Assembly: GCF_034661235.1 (NCBI RefSeq)
Contig: NZ_CP141059.1
Location: 558,001-622,000, forward strand
Reading direction: 5' to 3'
DNA: 64,000 bases
Source: Nocardioides bizhenqiangii
Lineage (GTDB): Bacteria > Actinomycetota > Actinomycetes > Propionibacteriales > Nocardioidaceae
The notes under the pieces are model-generated. The model was not told where the DNA came from and did no database searches. It was given only the letters and a program-made list of their open reading frames with translations. A program made the translations under genes and the position numbers. Shown here piece by piece: positions 46,574 through 58,477 of this stretch. Within the stretch, counting starts at the first letter, position 1. Each line of letters begins with the position of its first letter.

Positions 46574-47152
46574 ATGAGCTCGCCGGACGTCCCCGCTTCC
46601 GGCGACCCTCAGGAAGACCGAGGTCCTGTGGCTGCTGCGTACGTACGCCGGCACGCGGCAGCCACAGAATCTCCGCAGGACGACTCGTCGGAGGACGCGG
46701 CGCCGCAGGACGGTGAGTCCCAGCTGGAGCGACTCACCCGCAACTGGAACGAGCTGCTCCAGGAGCTGCGCGTCGCGCAGACCGGTGTCCAGATCCTCAC
46801 CGGCTTCCTGCTGACCATCCCGTTCACCGACCGGTTCACGTCGCTCGACGACTGGCAGCGCACGGTCTACCTCTGCGTGCTGGTCGGCTCGGTGGTGACG
46901 ACCTGCGTGATCGTGGGGCCGGTGTCGTTCCACCGCATCCTGTTCCGCCAGAACGAGAAGCCCTGGCTGGTCCGCGCGGCGAACCTGTGCGCCCGCGCCG
47001 GTCTCGTCCTCCTCGCCTTCGTGTCGTCGGGGGTGGTGCTGTTCGTCTTCGACGTCGTGGTCGGGACCACCGCCGCGATCGTGGCCTCCGTCCTGGTCTT
47101 CATCCTGTTCGTCGGGCTCTGGCTCGTCACCCCCCTCTTAGCCCGGGACTGA
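46574..47152 (+). CDS. DUF6328 membrane protein
   Basis: This 192-residue protein has an acidic, disordered N-terminus of about 50 residues and then four membrane helices between about 72 and 188. The core motif LERLTRNWNELLQELRVAQTGVQILTGFLLTIPF (read in two parts) identifies DUF6328, an actinobacterial family without a known role. The ATG at 46574 has GGAG upstream. It is 37 bases after the SDR stop and may share its transcript or use the GGGTAC promoter. Confidence 0.88.
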   Translation: MSSPDVPASGDPQEDRGPVAAAYVRRHAAATESPQDDSSEDAAPQDGESQLERLTRNWNELLQELRVAQTGVQILTGFLLTIPFTDRFTSLDDWQRTVYLCVLVGSVVTTCVIVGPVSFHRILFRQNEKPWLVRAANLCARAGLVLLAFVSSGVVLFVFDVVVGTTAAIVASVLVFILFVGLWLVTPLLARD

Positions 47153-47157
47153 GCACG

Positions 47158-47214
47158 ATGCCCGCCAAGGACCACGGCCCCAGCATCAAGGACGACGAGA
47201 CCTACAACCACTGA
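47158..47214 (+). pseudogene. Truncated DUF7218-like small protein gene
   Basis: The 18 codons MPAKDHGPSIKDDETYNH match, by memory, the N-terminus of a small actinobacterial family of about 35-45 residues beginning MPxKxHGPSxKDDExYExLR. Here a stop appears right after the YNH where family members continue. No in-frame continuation is visible before the next convergent gene, whose stop lies 20 bases on. It looks like a 3'-deleted remnant. Confidence 0.55.
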
Positions 47215-47233
47215 GGCTGGAGCTCGGCGCGGG

Positions 47234-47752
47234 TCAGACCGAGCAGTACTCCGCCAGCCAGGCGCCGAACGGCGCTTCGTCGGCATCCGCGCCGTGGCCC
47301 TCGTGCTCGTCGGTCTCGTGGTCGTCGTGGCCCTCGTCGTCCTCGACGGCCACGTCGGCGGGCTCCGACGGCACGGCCGTCGGCGTGAACGACGGGTCGA
47401 CGCTGGCCCGGATGTCGTCGAGCACGGCGGTGAGCTCGGTGTAACCGGCAGGATCGAGGCTCTCGGGCACGCCGAGCGACTGCAGGTCCTCGACGACCGC
47501 CAGCAACGCCGCAGCGGCCTCGGGGGTGGGGCTGGCGACGTACTGACCTTGGATCGCGACCAGGTCCTGCCAGCCGCTGCACCAGGTGTCGTCCGCGACG
47601 ACCCGGTGCGTGGTCAACGCGCCCGTCGTCGGGTCGGAGGCCCCGTCCGTGCCACCGTCGTCGTCGCCGCCGATCACCAGCAACGAGACCATCACGACGA
47701 GGAGGACGGCCACCAGGGCCGCTCCGACGATCTGTGTCCTGGACATCGTCAT
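47234..47752 (-). CDS. Membrane-anchored protein with acidic His-rich C-terminal segment
   Basis: I do not recognise this 172-residue protein. A single N-terminal membrane helix (about 6-25, IVGAALVAVLLVVMVSLLVI) is followed by an acidic linker and an extracytoplasmic helical domain with two Cys (WCSGWQDLVAI and EYCSV at the end). Near residues 133-160 is a run of alternating His, Asp and Glu (GHDDHETDEHEGHG) that could bind divalent metal. Its ATG overlaps the mannosyltransferase stop by one base (TGATG), so the two are co-expressed. It may be a substrate or partner of that enzyme. Confidence 0.8.
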   Translation of the reverse strand: MTMSRTQIVGAALVAVLLVVMVSLLVIGGDDDGGTDGASDPTTGALTTHRVVADDTWCSGWQDLVAIQGQYVASPTPEAAAALLAVVEDLQSLGVPESLDPAGYTELTAVLDDIRASVDPSFTPTAVPSEPADVAVEDDEGHDDHETDEHEGHGADADEAPFGAWLAEYCSV

Positions 47753-49575
47753 CACACCCATCTCGAGAACCAGATCCGGTCCAGCCACTCGCTGCTGGTC
47801 AGCAGACCGTTGGTCCAGATCGGCCAGAACCACGCGTAGTTGACCAGCACGAGCACGACGAACGCCCCACTGATGACCACGCCGATCGTGCGCCGGCTCG
47901 ACGGCAGTCGGGACGGGCCGATCAGGGTGCCGATCGACAGCGTCAGGGCGATCACGATGAACGGCAGGATCGCGATGGCGTAGAAGTAGAAGATCGGCCG
48001 GTCGTCGTAGAGCATCCACGGCAGCCAGGTCGAGAGGGTCCCGACGACGGCGACGCCGTACCTCCAGTCCCGCGCGCCGATCCACATCACGACCGAGAAC
48101 AGCAGGGCGATGCAGCCGCCCCACCAGATCATCGGGGTGCCGATCAGCAGCACCTGCCGGATGCAGTCGCTGCCCTCGGGCGCGTCGCAGTCCTCGTCGC
48201 GCGGGAGGTCCTGCTGGTCCGGTGGCAGCTCCCGGTCGGCCGGCTGGATGTCGTTCGTCACCGCGACGCCGACCGGTCGGTTGATGAGCAACCAGCTCGA
48301 CGGCTTGGACTCGTAGGTGTGCTCGGAGCAGTCCAGGAAGTGCGTGTGGAACGTGTAGACGTCCTGGTGGTAGTACCAGAGGGATCGGAGCGACTGCCAC
48401 GCTTCGCCGATCCCGCTAGCGTCCTTCTCGTCGGCGGTTGCCCACTTCTTGTTCTCGTCGAGGTTGGTCGCGATGTAGGAGTCCTCGTCCTCGGCGCAGT
48501 GCCCCTCGCCGGTGTACTGCCGGTACTGCGTGGAGCTGAGGTGCTCCTCGTACTCGCCGGCGTTGGCGAGCCACCCGCCCCACGTCGCGATGTAGACGAG
48601 GATCCCGACGATCACGATCTGGAAGAAGGCGGGCACGCCGTCGACGAGGGCGGACTTCACGACGGGCCAGCGGACGCCGAAGCTCCGACGGGCGCCCGCG
48701 CTCCAGATCCAGACCACCAGGCCGAACACCGCGAGCGGGTAGACCGCCGACCACTTGGTGCCGACCGCCAGCCCGAAGCAGATGCCGCCGGCGACCAGCC
48801 ACGGCCGGAAGAGCACGGACGCCACCGGGCCCCACCCGACCATCGGCTCCTCGCCGCCCTCGGTGGTCGAGCCTGTCAAGACCCGACGGCCGAGCCGGCG
48901 CCGGAAGTGGTCGCGATCGGCGATCAGGCAATGGACCGCGCAGAGGATGAAGAACGCGACGAAGATGTCGAGCAGCGCCAGCCGCGAGAGCACGAAGTGC
49001 AGGCCGTCGAACATCAGCAGCAGGCCGCCGATGCACCCGAGCACGGTGGAGCCGGTCATCCGCCGCAGCAACCGGCACATCACCAGCACCATGAGGGCGC
49101 CGATGACGGCCGACGCGACCCGCCAGCCGGACGGGTCCATCCCGAACGCCTTCTCACCGAGCGCGATCAGCCACTTGCCGACCTCGGGGTGCACCGCCAT
49201 CGACGGATCGCCCGTCCACACGTCGTGGACGTGACCGGCGAGGATGTCGTCGTCGATCTTGTTCTCGGTGTCGCCGTCGACGTCGGTCAGGTAGGTCTGC
49301 GCGTAGCCGTTGTTGAGCAGCGACCAGGCGTCCTTGGCGTAGTAGGTCTCGTCGAACGCGAACCGCTTCGGCGTACCGAGGTGGTACAGCCGCAGCCCGA
49401 ACGCCAGCAACGTCACTGCGATCGGTGCCGCCCACCCGACCAAACGGTCGCTCAGGCGGAGCCCGGCCAGGTTTCCGCGTGCCCGTTCGGCCGCCGACGG
49501 CACCGGCCGGCCGTCGGCGGTCCGGGACAACCCGCTCCACCGCGTGACAGGCGGCTTCTCGTCGGTCGCGGTCAC
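47752..49575 (-). CDS. pmt: Dolichyl-phosphate-mannose-protein mannosyltransferase (Pmt)
   Basis: This 607-residue multi-span enzyme transfers mannose from polyprenyl phosphate to Ser/Thr of exported proteins. About ten helices are present. The first loop has the catalytic acidic pair in FAFDETYYAKDAWSLL, then MAVHPEVGKWLI and FDGLHFVLSRLALLDIF, all typical of GT39. I chose GTG 49575. The upstream ATG 49620 lies inside a 25-bp inverted repeat and lacks a ribosome site. Residues about 231-240 come from a dispersed-repeat-like segment. It is co-transcribed with the His-rich membrane protein. Confidence 0.92.
   Translation of the reverse strand: MTATDEKPPVTRWSGLSRTADGRPVPSAAERARGNLAGLRLSDRLVGWAAPIAVTLLAFGLRLYHLGTPKRFAFDETYYAKDAWSLLNNGYAQTYLTDVDGDTENKIDDDILAGHVHDVWTGDPSMAVHPEVGKWLIALGEKAFGMDPSGWRVASAVIGALMVLVMCRLLRRMTGSTVLGCIGGLLLMFDGLHFVLSRLALLDIFVAFFILCAVHCLIADRDHFRRRLGRRVLTGSTTEGGEEPMVGWGPVASVLFRPWLVAGGICFGLAVGTKWSAVYPLAVFGLVVWIWSAGARRSFGVRWPVVKSALVDGVPAFFQIVIVGILVYIATWGGWLANAGEYEEHLSSTQYRQYTGEGHCAEDEDSYIATNLDENKKWATADEKDASGIGEAWQSLRSLWYYHQDVYTFHTHFLDCSEHTYESKPSSWLLINRPVGVAVTNDIQPADRELPPDQQDLPRDEDCDAPEGSDCIRQVLLIGTPMIWWGGCIALLFSVVMWIGARDWRYGVAVVGTLSTWLPWMLYDDRPIFYFYAIAILPFIVIALTLSIGTLIGPSRLPSSRRTIGVVISGAFVVLVLVNYAWFWPIWTNGLLTSSEWLDRIWFSRWV
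48857..48884. repeat. Dispersed-repeat-like segment inside the mannosyltransferase gene
   Basis: The 28 bases contain CGGTGGTCGAGCCTGTCAAG, wording typical of TCGAG-type dispersed repeats in Nocardioides-like genomes. It encodes a polar stretch (GSTTEGGEE region) between membrane helices, where extra residues are tolerated. Confidence 0.4.
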
Positions 49576-49613
49576 GAGCCAGAACTCTACGGTCTCCCCC
49601 CTCACGCCGACCC

Positions 49614-49673
49614 GGCTCATCTGTACGCCGACCCGGCTCGTTCAAACCAGCCGGGTCGGCGTACAGATGAGCC
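49614..49673. repeat. Perfect 25-bp inverted repeat between pmt and rsmI
   Basis: The arms 49614-49638 and 49649-49673 are exact complements around a 10-base loop, CGTTCAAACC. A partial third copy of the arm core, ACGCCGACCCGGCTC, precedes the left arm at 49604-49618. It lies between divergent starts, so it is not a simple terminator for either gene. It may be a mobile palindromic unit. Confidence 0.85.
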
Positions 49674-49701
49674 GGCTCGGCGGGGCTGACATGATCGAGT
49701 C

Positions 49702-50550
49702 GTGATTGCACCGGGACCTGGCGTGCTGGTGCTGGCGGCGACGCCGATCGGGAGGGTCTCCGATGCGCCACCGCGGCTGGCCGAGGAGCTTGCGGGGGCG
49801 GACGTCGTCGCCGCGGAGGACACCCGACGGCTGCGGCGGCTGGCGACCGACCTCGGCATCGAGGTGACCGGCCGGGTGGTCTCGTACTTCGAGGGCAACG
49901 AGTCGGCGCGTACGCCGCAGCTGCTCGAGGCGCTCGAGGCCGGCGAGCGGGTGGTGCTGGTGACGGATGCCGGCATGCCGTCGGTGTCGGACCCCGGGTA
50001 CCGGCTGGTGGCAGCGGCGGTCGCGGCCGGCATCCACGTGACCGCGGTGCCCGGTCCGAGCGCGGTGCTGACGGCGCTCGCCGTGTCCGGCCTGCCGGTC
50101 GACCGGTTCTGCTTCGAGGGGTTCCTGCCGCGCAAGGGCGGCGAGCGCTCGCGACGGCTGGCGGAGCTCGCCGCCGAGCCGCGGACGATGGTGTTCTTCG
50201 AGGCCCCGCACCGCACCGGGGCCGCGCTGTCGGCGATGGCCGGTGCGTTCGGCGACGACCGGCCGGCGGCGGTGTGCCGCGAGCTGACCAAGACCTACGA
50301 GGAGGTACGGCGGGGGCCGGTCGGCGAGCTCGCCCAGTGGGCGGCCGAAGGTGTGCGCGGCGAGGTGACGATCGTGGTCGCCGGCGCCCCGCCCGTGGCC
50401 GCCGTCGACACCGATCCCGCTAGCCTGCGCTCCGCCGTCGACGCGCTCGTCGACGACGGGTTGAGCCGCAAGGAGGCGATCGTCGCGGTCGCCAAGCAGG
50501 CGGGCCTGCCCAAGCGTGACGTCTACCAGGTGGTGCACATTGATGACTGA
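49702..50550 (+). CDS. rsmI: 16S rRNA (cytidine(1402)-2'-O)-methyltransferase
   Basis: This 282-residue tetrapyrrole-methylase-fold enzyme modifies C1402 in the ribosomal decoding centre. Motifs are [14 protein letters not shown] near the start, [45 protein letters not shown] and [10 protein letters not shown]. The start is GTG at 49702. Its end overlaps the start of the hydrolase gene by 8 bases. Confidence 0.95.
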   Translation: MIAPGPGVLVLAATPIGRVSDAPPRLAEELAGADVVAAEDTRRLRRLATDLGIEVTGRVVSYFEGNESARTPQLLEALEAGERVVLVTDAGMPSVSDPGYRLVAAAVAAGIHVTAVPGPSAVLTALAVSGLPVDRFCFEGFLPRKGGERSRRLAELAAEPRTMVFFEAPHRTGAALSAMAGAFGDDRPAAVCRELTKTYEEVRRGPVGELAQWAAEGVRGEVTIVVAGAPPVAAVDTDPASLRSAVDALVDDGLSRKEAIVAVAKQAGLPKRDVYQVVHIDD

Positions 50551-51382
50551 AGAGCGGATCCGCGCAGTCGAGCGGGACGGGCTGGCGTTCGACGTGATCG
50601 ACGCCGGTCCGGTCGACGGAGAGCCCGTCGTGCTCCTGCACGGCTGGCCGGAGCGCGCGACCAGCTGGCGGCACGTGACGCCGATCCTCAACGCCGCCGG
50701 CTACCGGACGCTCGCGATGGACCGGCGCGGGTTCGCGCCGCGTGCCCGCCCCCGACGGCGACGTGACTACCGGCTATCGCTGCTCGTCGACGACGTCGTC
50801 GCGCTCATCGACGAGGCAGGCGGCAGCGCTCACGTCGTCGGCCACGACTGGGGAGCGGCCGTCGCCTGGGCGGTCGCCGGCCTCCATCCGGACAAGGTGC
50901 GGACACTCACCGCGGTGTCCGTGGGCCACCCGGCCGCCTTCTTCAAGGCGATGGTGAAGTCCGACCAGCTGCGAAAGTCCTGGTACATGGCGGCGCTCGC
51001 CCTGCCCGTCCTGCCGGAGCTGACAATCCGGCGCTGGTCGGACTGGTTCGACCTCCAGCTGCTGAAGGGCGGCATGAGCCGCGAGGACGTCGCGCGGTTC
51101 CGGCGCGAGATCGTCGACGACGGCGCGCTGCCGACGTCGTTCGGCTGCTACCGCGGGATGCTCCTGACCGATCCGAGGATCGTCCGGTTCCGGGTCTCCG
51201 CGCCCACGACCATGGTCTGGAGCACCGGTGACGTGGCGCTCGGCCGGTGGGGTGCCGCGCACAGTGCGGAGTGGGTCGACGGTCCGTTCCGGCTGGTCGT
51301 CCTCGACGGCGTCTCGCACTGGGTCCCGACGGAGGTTCCCGACGTGCTCGCCGGCGCGATCCTCGAGCGGGTGGCCGGGTGA
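50543..51382 (+). CDS. Alpha/beta hydrolase (epoxide hydrolase-like)
   Basis: This 279-residue hydrolase has the oxyanion motif HGWPE near residue 33, the nucleophile elbow GHDWGAAVA (Asp nucleophile, as in epoxide hydrolases and dehalogenases) and the catalytic His in [10 protein letters not shown]. The substrate is unknown. It is translationally coupled to rsmI in front and to tatD behind (GTGA overlap), although its role has no evident link with either. Confidence 0.9.
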   Translation: MTEERIRAVERDGLAFDVIDAGPVDGEPVVLLHGWPERATSWRHVTPILNAAGYRTLAMDRRGFAPRARPRRRRDYRLSLLVDDVVALIDEAGGSAHVVGHDWGAAVAWAVAGLHPDKVRTLTAVSVGHPAAFFKAMVKSDQLRKSWYMAALALPVLPELTIRRWSDWFDLQLLKGGMSREDVARFRREIVDDGALPTSFGCYRGMLLTDPRIVRFRVSAPTTMVWSTGDVALGRWGAAHSAEWVDGPFRLVVLDGVSHWVPTEVPDVLAGAILERVAG

Positions 51383-52224
51383 CCGAGGCGCCCCACGACC
51401 TGCCGCCGGCGCCGGATCCGCTGCCGCACCCGGTCGTCGACAACCACTGCCACCTCGACATCGGCCGTGACGGTGAGCCGTGGGACGTCCGCGCGGCGAT
51501 CGACGCGGCGACCGCCGTCGGCGTACGACGCATCGTGCAGATCGGCTGCGACCTGCGGCGCGCGACCTGGGCGGTCGAGGCGGCCCGGACCCATCCCGAG
51601 CTGGTCGCGGGCGTCGCGCTCCACCCCAACGAGGCGCCGCGCCTGGCCGCCGCCGGCGGGCTCGACGCGGCGCTGGAGGCGATCGCCGAGCTGGCCGCGG
51701 TCCATCCGCGGGTGCGGGCGGTGGGGGAGACCGGGCTCGACCACTACCGCACCGGCCCCGACGGGCGGGCGGCGCAGGTCGCGTCGTTCGCCGCCCACAT
51801 CGACCTCGCCAAGCGGCTCGACAAGACGCTGGTGATCCACGACCGCGACGCCCACCAGGAGGTGCTGGACGTCCTCGACGCCGAGGGCGCGCCCGAACGC
51901 TGGGTGATGCACTGCTTCTCCGGCGACGCCGCGTTCGCCCGCGCGTGCCTGGACCGCGGCGCCTACCTGTCCTTCGCCGGGACGGTGACGTTCAAGAACG
52001 CCGCGCCGCTGCGCAACGCGCTGGTCGTCACTCCCCAGGACCGGGTGCTGGTCGAGACCGACGCGCCGTACCTCACGCCGCATCCCTACCGCGGCCGCAC
52101 CAACGGCTCCTACCTGGTGCCGCTGACGGTGCGCGCCATGGCGGCGGAGCGCGGTGAGGACCTCGGTGACCTCTGCGCGGCGATCGACGCCAACACCGAA
52201 CGAGCGTTCGGTGGCGCCTGGTGA
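51379..52224 (+). CDS. tatD: TatD-family metal-dependent deoxyribonuclease
   Basis: This 281-residue TIM-barrel hydrolase has the metal motif DNHCHLD near residue 21, GVALHPNEA, AVGETGLDHYR, VIHDRDAHQEV, MHCFSGDA and the final VETDAPYLTPHPYRG. TatD proteins trim DNA 3' ends in repair. The GTG start overlaps the preceding stop. The gene precedes rpfB-ksgA-ispE, an order conserved among actinobacteria. Confidence 0.94.
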   Translation: MTEAPHDLPPAPDPLPHPVVDNHCHLDIGRDGEPWDVRAAIDAATAVGVRRIVQIGCDLRRATWAVEAARTHPELVAGVALHPNEAPRLAAAGGLDAALEAIAELAAVHPRVRAVGETGLDHYRTGPDGRAAQVASFAAHIDLAKRLDKTLVIHDRDAHQEVLDVLDAEGAPERWVMHCFSGDAAFARACLDRGAYLSFAGTVTFKNAAPLRNALVVTPQDRVLVETDAPYLTPHPYRGRTNGSYLVPLTVRAMAAERGEDLGDLCAAIDANTERAFGGAW

Positions 52225-53733
<1,509 letters not shown>

Positions 53734-53763
53734 TCGTGGTGCGTTGGCACTAGCCTCCATGGC

Positions 53764-54633
53764 ATGAGCACTTCCGCCGGTCCGAAACTCCTCGGGCCGG
53801 CGGAAGTGCGTTCGCTGGCGGCGCGCCTCGACCTGCGGCCGACCAAGCAGCGCGGCCAGAACTTCGTCATCGACGCCAACACCGTGCGCCGGATCGTCCG
53901 CGAGTCCGGCGTGACGGCCGCGGACGTCGTGGTGGAGGTCGGACCCGGGCTCGGCTCGCTGACCCTGGCGTTGCTCGAGACCGCCGCATCGGTCACCGCG
54001 GTCGAGGTCGACCCCGTGCTCGCGGAGGCGCTGCCGGGCACGATCGCCGAGTACGCCCCCCAGCAGGCCGACCGGGTGCGCGTCGTACTCGCTGACGCGC
54101 TGCGGATCACCGAGCTCCCCGGGCCGCCGCCGACCGCACTGGTCGCGAACCTGCCCTACAACGTCTCGGTCCCGGTGCTGCTGCACCTGCTGGCGCTGCT
54201 GCCGTCGCTCGAGCACGGCCTGGTGATGGTGCAGTCCGAGGTCGCCGACCGGCTGGCGGCGCCGCCTGGCTCCCGGACGTACGGCGTGCCGTCGGTCAAG
54301 GCCGCCTGGTACGCCGACGTTCGACGCGCCGGGGCGATCGGGCGCAACGTGTTCTGGCCGGCGCCGAACGTTGACTCGGGCCTGGTCGCCTGGACCCGAC
54401 GGGAGCCGCCGACGACCGCCGTCAGCCGCGAGCAGGTCTTCGCGGTCGTGGACGCCGCCTTCGCGCAGCGCCGCAAGATGCTGCGGGGTCTCCTGCGGGG
54501 CCTCGCCGGCTCGGCCGAGGCTGCCGAGGCGGTGTTGGTGGCCGCCGGCATCGATCCGCTCGCCCGCGGGGAGTCGCTGGGCATCTCTGATTTCGTCCGG
54601 ATCGCCGAGGAGTTGGCAGGATCGGAGGCGTGA
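53764..54633 (+). CDS. ksgA: 16S rRNA (adenine(1518)-N6/(1519)-N6)-dimethyltransferase
   Basis: This 289-residue enzyme dimethylates two adenines near the 3' end of 16S rRNA. Visible motifs are [11 protein letters not shown], the SAM motif [34 protein letters not shown], the active-site [12 protein letters not shown] and the C-terminal [10 protein letters not shown]. It starts 30 bases after rpfB and its stop overlaps the ispE start. Confidence 0.96.
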   Translation: MSTSAGPKLLGPAEVRSLAARLDLRPTKQRGQNFVIDANTVRRIVRESGVTAADVVVEVGPGLGSLTLALLETAASVTAVEVDPVLAEALPGTIAEYAPQQADRVRVVLADALRITELPGPPPTALVANLPYNVSVPVLLHLLALLPSLEHGLVMVQSEVADRLAAPPGSRTYGVPSVKAAWYADVRRAGAIGRNVFWPAPNVDSGLVAWTRREPPTTAVSREQVFAVVDAAFAQRRKMLRGLLRGLAGSAEAAEAVLVAAGIDPLARGESLGISDFVRIAEELAGSEA

Positions 54634-55564
54634 GCGCTGCACTCCTGCCGGACCCGATCTCGGTGACCGTGCGCGCGCCCGCCAAGATCAACATCTACCT
54701 CGGTGTCGGGAAGGTTCGTCCGGACGGCTTCCACCCGCTCGAGACCGTCTACCAGGCGGTGTCGCTCTACGACGACGTCACCGTGACCGACGCCGAGGAG
54801 TGGTCGGTCTCCACGATCGCCGACGGCGTCCACGTCGAGGTCCGGGAGGTTCCGGACGACGACTCGAACATCGCCATCCGGGCCGGCAAGGCGCTCGTCG
54901 CCCACCACCGTCTCGACGACCGCGCGGCCGCGATCCAGATCAACAAGGGCATCCCGGTCGCGGGCGGGATGGCTGGGGGGTCGGCCGACGCCGCCGCCAC
55001 GCTGGTTGCACTCGACCGGCTGTGGAGCCTCGGTACCGCCGACGAGGAGCTCCTCGCGATCGGCGCCGAGCTGGGGTCGGACGTGCCGTTCGCACTCGTC
55101 GGTGGCACCGCGACCGGGACCGGCCGCGGCGAGGTGGTCACCCCGGTCGAGGACAACGGCAGCTGGTGGTGGGTCGTCGTCTTCAGCGACGACGGGTTGT
55201 CGACACCGTCGGTCTACGGCGCCTACGACCTGCTCGAGGGCGGCGATCACGACTACCGGATCCGCCCCCAGATGCTCGAGGCGCTGCGCGCTCCGGCCAA
55301 CGGCGAGCACCTCCAGGTGTTCCTCTACAACGATCTCGAGGACGCCGCGTTCTACCTGCGGCCCGATCTCCAGGCGGTGGCCGAGGCCGCGCTCGAGTGC
55401 CAGGCGTCGTACGCGCTGCTGTCCGGCTCGGGTCCCACGATGCTGGCACTGGCAGCCGATGCCGACAGCGCCCGCGCCATCGCCGGCCGGCTCGCGGAGC
55501 GCGGCTACGACCGGACCGCCGTCGTGCACGGCCCGGTCGCGGGCGCGCACGTGGTGGCGTACGG

Positions 55565-55568
<4 letters not shown>
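54630..55568 (+). CDS. ispE: 4-diphosphocytidyl-2-C-methyl-D-erythritol kinase
   Basis: This 312-residue GHMP kinase performs the ATP-dependent step of the MEP isoprenoid pathway. The N-terminal motif [20 protein letters not shown] and the ATP loop [17 protein letters not shown] are diagnostic, and the third motif [12 protein letters not shown] lies near 270. The GTG start overlaps the ksgA stop, and the stop overlaps the ABC-F start. Its polyprenyl products also serve Pmt and cell-wall synthesis. Confidence 0.96.
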
Positions 55569-57402
<1,834 letters not shown>

Positions 57403-57406
<4 letters not shown>

Positions 57407-57912
57407 CGCTCTACCTGGTCCGGCACGGCCGGCCGCTGATCGACCGCGCCCGTCCGGCGGCGGAGTGGGAGCTCGACCCGGCGGGGTTCGACGACGTGTG
57501 GGCGCTCCGGGAGTCGGGCCGGCTTCCCGCTCGCGCTGCGTGGTTCACCTCGCCGGAGCCCAAGGCGATCGCGACCGCCCAGCTGCTCACCGAGGGCGAG
57601 GTCGGCATCGTGGACGGCCTCCGCGAGCACGTCCGCGAATCGGCCGCGTGGATCGCCGACTTCGCCGGCACGGTGCGGCGCGCGTTCGACCAGCCGGACG
57701 CCCCGGCGTACGACGGCTGGGAACCCCTCTCGGTCTGCCGCGACCGCGTCACCGCCACCGTCCGCGGCCTCGTGGCCGACCACCCCGAGACCGACCTGGT
57801 GCTCGTCGGGCACGGCACCGCCTGGACCCTCCTTGTCGCCGAGCTCACGGGCGCTCCGCCCGACCTCGACCGCTGGCGTGATCTGGCGATGCCGGACCTG
57901 ATCGTCGTCTGA
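57403..57912 (+). CDS. Histidine phosphatase family protein
   Basis: This 169-residue phosphoglycerate-mutase-fold protein has the catalytic motif LVRHGRP at its start and the second His in LVGHGTAWTLL. Glu and Arg partners lie between (SPEPKAIATAQLL, GLREHVRES). The substrate is unknown. The GTG start overlaps the ABC-F stop, so the two share a transcript. Confidence 0.9.
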
Positions 57913-57916
57913 TCGG

Positions 57917-58414
57917 TCAGTCGGCGGCGAACGGAACCAGCAGCCGTCGCAGCAACCCCGCCAGCACCTTCTGGTCGGCGGCGGGCAGGTCGGCGAGGAG
58001 CTCCCGCTCGGCGTCGAGCAGGGCGGTGAAGGCACCGTCGACCGCGTCCTTGCCGTCCGGCGTGAGCCGGACCAGGACGCCGCGGCGGTCGGAGGGGTCG
58101 GGGTGCCGCTCGACCAGGCCGCGGGACGCGAGCCGGTCGACGCGGTTGGTCATGGTTCCGCTGGTCACCAGGGTCTCGCGCAGCAGCCGCCCCGGCGAGA
58201 GCTCGTACGGCGCCCCGGCCCTCCGGAGCGCAGCCAGCACGTCGAACTCCCACGGCTCGATGTCGTGGGCCGTGAACGCCTGCCGGCGGGCCCGGTCGAC
58301 GTGGTGGCCGAGCCGGGAGATCCGGCTGAAGACGGCGACCGGCCCGAGGTCGAGGTCGGCCCGCTCGCGCGCCCACGCGTCGAGCAGCTCGTCGACCTCG
58401 TCCCGTGCGACCAT
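57917..58414 (-). CDS. MarR-family transcriptional regulator
   Basis: This 165-residue regulator has the winged helix at about 55-125 (LSPGRLLRETLVTSGTMTNRVDRLASRGLVERHPDPSDRRGVLVRLT, read in parts). Dimer helices flank it. It diverges from the alpha/beta hydrolase operon and is separated by 63 bases that hold a perfect 16-base palindrome, its probable operator. It would repress both directions until a small phenolic or other ligand binds. Confidence 0.92.
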   Translation of the reverse strand: MVARDEVDELLDAWARERADLDLGPVAVFSRISRLGHHVDRARRQAFTAHDIEPWEFDVLAALRRAGAPYELSPGRLLRETLVTSGTMTNRVDRLASRGLVERHPDPSDRRGVLVRLTPDGKDAVDGAFTALLDAERELLADLPAADQKVLAGLLRRLLVPFAAD

Positions 58415-58439
58415 GCCCGTACTTTACCGCCAGTCGAGA

Positions 58440-58455
58440 ATCTTGACGTCAAGAT
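58440..58455. promoter_or_regulatory. Perfect palindrome ATCTTGACGTCAAGAT, MarR operator
   Basis: The 16-base palindrome lies midway between the MarR and hydrolase starts. It includes TTGACG, a fair -35 for the rightward promoter, so a bound regulator would block polymerase. Confidence 0.7.
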
Positions 58456-58477
58456 AAAGTGATCCTAGGGTGGAGCC

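Noticed and set aside
49576..49620. ATG at 49620 as the mannosyltransferase start
   Set aside because: It lies in the arm of a 25-bp inverted repeat, lacks a ribosome site, and adds residues with no homology. GTG 49575 fits better.
47734..49689. 651-codon open frame on the plus strand across the mannosyltransferase gene
   Set aside because: It is the antisense shadow of a clear GT39 enzyme; it is rich in Asp, Arg, His and Pro, with no domain and a biased composition caused by GC-rich codons.
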